In this document: piece after piece, positions 62,245 through 64,000 of the stretch
Layout: each line of letters opens with the position of its first letter
Position numbering within the stretch: position 1 is the stretch's first letter
NCBI GenBank assembly: GCA_900767915.1
Contig: CAAGAX010000066.1
Span: 16,085 to 80,084, forward strand
Direction: 5' to 3'
DNA length: 64,000 nucleotides
Origin: Acholeplasmatales bacterium
GTDB taxonomy: Bacteria; Bacillota_I; Bacilli_A; Acholeplasmatales; Anaeroplasmataceae
Translations under genes and position numbers: made by a program
Notes under the pieces: model-generated
What the model was told of the DNA's origin: nothing
Database searches by the model: none
The model's input: the letters and a program-made list of their open reading frames with translations, nothing else

Positions 62245-63926
62245 ATGGAAATAGAAAATTTAACAATTGATGAAATCATAAATAAGGAATATAAAATGAT
62301 GACTTCAAAAGAAAAAGTAATGTTTAAGAAATTAAAAACAAAGCATTTAAAAAGAGAACAGCTAATAAAAATAATATGTAATCTTCTTCTTGGTAAGGAA
62401 GATGTTGAAGAGAAACTATCATTATATATAAGGAATCAATATATAACTAAAAAAGAATCAATATCAAGCATTAAAAGAGAGAAATCAGCAAAGAGAGAAT
62501 TAATTTCAGATAAAATTCAAAAAAAGAAACGAGGAAGGACAAAAGGTGATAAAAATATAACAAGTGAAATAATTAAAAAAATTGAAAATGTGGAACTACA
62601 TGATGGGGATTACTATAAAGGAATAAAAATTAAGCTTACAGCAGCTGATGGAGAAACAGAGTGTAAGGATTGTGGAAGCAAATTAATAGATACAGGGATG
62701 AAGCAATATACTGTAAAAATTGAAAGTGAGCCTATGAAATTACAATTGTTGGTAATTGAAAAGCCAGTAATGAAATGTGGTAATCTAGAATGTGAAACAA
62801 ACGCATTACATACACCAATCATAAATGATCCTACAAAAAATGTATTTGTTCAGTAAAATTAGTAGTTGAAGTAATGTGGCAAAAATTTATATTAGGTGTA
62901 CCTATAGATAGATTAGTTAAACAATACCCATTATTAAATAAAAAAACAATGCCCTCATCAATAATGAAACTTGGCAAAAGATTAAGAGAATTTATGGAAT
63001 ATAAAGAGAATAACGCTTTTGAATTATCTAAAAACAATGTTTTATATATTGATGAAACTACACATCCATTAACTTATTCTCCTCAAAAGAGTGATGGTAA
63101 AACTAGATATTCATCATATATTTATTGTTTAGCAGTAGATAAAATTATACTTTTTAAAGCAACAATATCAAGAAGCTCTAAATGGCTAAGAGACAAATTA
63201 AAGGAATTAGATTATGATATCTATATTTCATCAGATGATTATAGTGGATATAATTTTATAAAAGATAATTATCATTTATTATGTAATCGTCACGCTAGAA
63301 GAAATTTCTTTAAGGCCGTTTGTTCATTACCTAAAGATGTTGATGTTGAAGCATCATCAAGCTATCAAGTATTACTAAGTTATTCTAAAATATTCAGGGT
63401 AGAAAAAAAGATTAAGGTTTTATCATCTGAAGATAAATATAAATATAGAAATTCAGATGAATATCAAAAATTAATTGAAGATTTATGGAATAAAGTTGAA
63501 ATAGCAAGCAATGACGCATTTGGTGGAAGTAAAACTGAAAAAGCTGTGAAATATATAAAAAACAATTGGAACAGGCTTTTCAATTATAGAAAAAGTGGGG
63601 ATTTGAAAATGGAGAATGGAACACCTAAAAATAATATTAAAAAATTATGTTTAATAAGAAATAATTCTTTAATATTTAACAACGCAAATACTGCTCAAAT
63701 TAATTGTGATATTTTATCATTAATCCTAATCGCTAAAGCCTATGGATTAGATGAAAGAAAATATCTAAATTATATATTTCAAATGTTACCTGATTTAGAG
63801 GATGAGCATAAAATTAATAAAAGGAAGGACGAAAGAAATAGTAGACCTGTTGAAGTTAACTATGAGCAAATAGCTCCTTGGAATAGTAAATTATATAATG
63901 AGACTATTGAGTGTACTTTTGATTAA
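62245..63926 (+). pseudogene. IS66 transposase TnpC, split by a -1 frame change
   Basis: First part (62245-62856): coiled N-terminus, KKKRGRTKGDK basic stretch and an IS66 zinc-binding region (ECKDCGSKL...MKCGNLECE). Second part, in the -1 frame (from about 62841 to 63926): DDE-type core with LYIDETTHPL (D), YISSDDYSGYN (D) and NRHARRNFFKA. The motif usually read SLIETAK is SLILIAK, so the expected catalytic Glu is replaced. The change occurs near AAAAAAT (62837-62843). Together these argue for an inactive transposase, though programmed slippage cannot be excluded. Confidence 0.8.
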
Positions 63927-64000
63927 AAGTCCTTAAAGACAATTAACGAACGAAATTCTTTAGCTTACTTATTAAAAGAATAGAAAACTTAAAAATTCAA

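Larger units (their letters stand above)
60860..64000 (+). mobile_element. IS66-family element, right end outside the window
   Basis: Gene order tnpA (60936), tnpB (61313, interrupted), an ISL3-like DNA-binding gene (61762) and tnpC (62245, frame-shifted). The left end is placed at GTTACCGTCTATGATAC, where homology to the ISL3 end is lost. The right inverted repeat is not seen before base 64000. Damage in tnpB and tnpC suggests it no longer transposes by itself. Confidence 0.75.

Noticed and set aside
1..64000. Genome-wide use of TGA as tryptophan
   Set aside because: Intact genes such as ribU end at TGA and use TGG for tryptophan; the TGA-for-Trp case at 58006 is in a dead transposase and needs only one mutation.
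1..64000. CRISPR array or phage region
   Set aside because: I found no regularly spaced short repeats, cas genes, integrase or phage structural genes in the window.

Overview
The window comes from a very AT-rich bacterium using the standard bacterial code: TGA ends intact genes such as ribU and lepA-region neighbours are read with TGG tryptophans. Gene content (T-box before ileS, RNase P RNA, mutS2, dacF-type carboxypeptidase, ECF vitamin transporters, CcpA-like operators) points to a low-GC Bacillota. The closest guess is a walled, gut-type relative of Erysipelotrichia or Mollicutes. Peptidoglycan synthesis is implied by dacF, so it is not a true mycoplasma. I cannot name a species.

Layout. 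1-4437: end of rsfS, small unknown genes and gpmI. 4489-5379: FMN riboswitch and riboflavin transporter ribU. 5440-6800: decayed group II intron and a gene-poor gap. 6804-8947: membrane protein, enolase, tRNA-Gln. 9158-17110: secreted, lipoprotein and cell-envelope genes (DUF4474, DUF5104-like, YcxB-like, DacF, a 1205-residue beta-repeat protein). 17303-26543: homoserine dehydrogenase, FAD dehydrogenase, EF-G-like GTPase, heterodimeric ABC exporter. 26690-34294: T-box/ileS, deoC-deoD, a lone CBM20 protein, ssb, thyA-folA. 34294-40917: plsC, mutS2, thioredoxin-like, thiN, truB, ribF. 41002-44927 (minus): MscS channel and a large single-pass repeat protein. 45127-50869: rpsO, pnp, rnpB, lepA, HIT protein. 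50908-51799 (minus): GtrA-like protein and an XRE regulator. 52139-56866: TPP riboswitch and a thiamine operon (thiM, thiE-HAD fusion, thiD, tenA, thiT). 56928-64000: accessory region of nested mobile elements (group II intron 5' end, deleted ISL3, IS66 remnants, an IS66-type element running off the window) surrounding a protease / secreted nuclease toxin / immunity cassette.

Functional picture. The cell scavenges vitamins: riboflavin is imported by RibU under an FMN riboswitch and converted by RibF; thiamine and its precursors are imported or salvaged by ThiT, TenA, ThiM, ThiD and ThiE. No thiL is visible, but thiN (thiamine pyrophosphokinase) is, and ThiE carries a C-terminal HAD phosphatase domain. 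Together these suggest thiamine phosphate is dephosphorylated and then pyrophosphorylated. Four near-identical CcpA-type palindromes lie before the ABC exporter, the EF-G-like gene, enolase and tRNA-Gln. The most unusual parts are the ThiE-HAD fusion, the protease-toxin-immunity cassette with an in-frame amber codon, and the two group II intron remnants that each start immediately after a rho-independent terminator.
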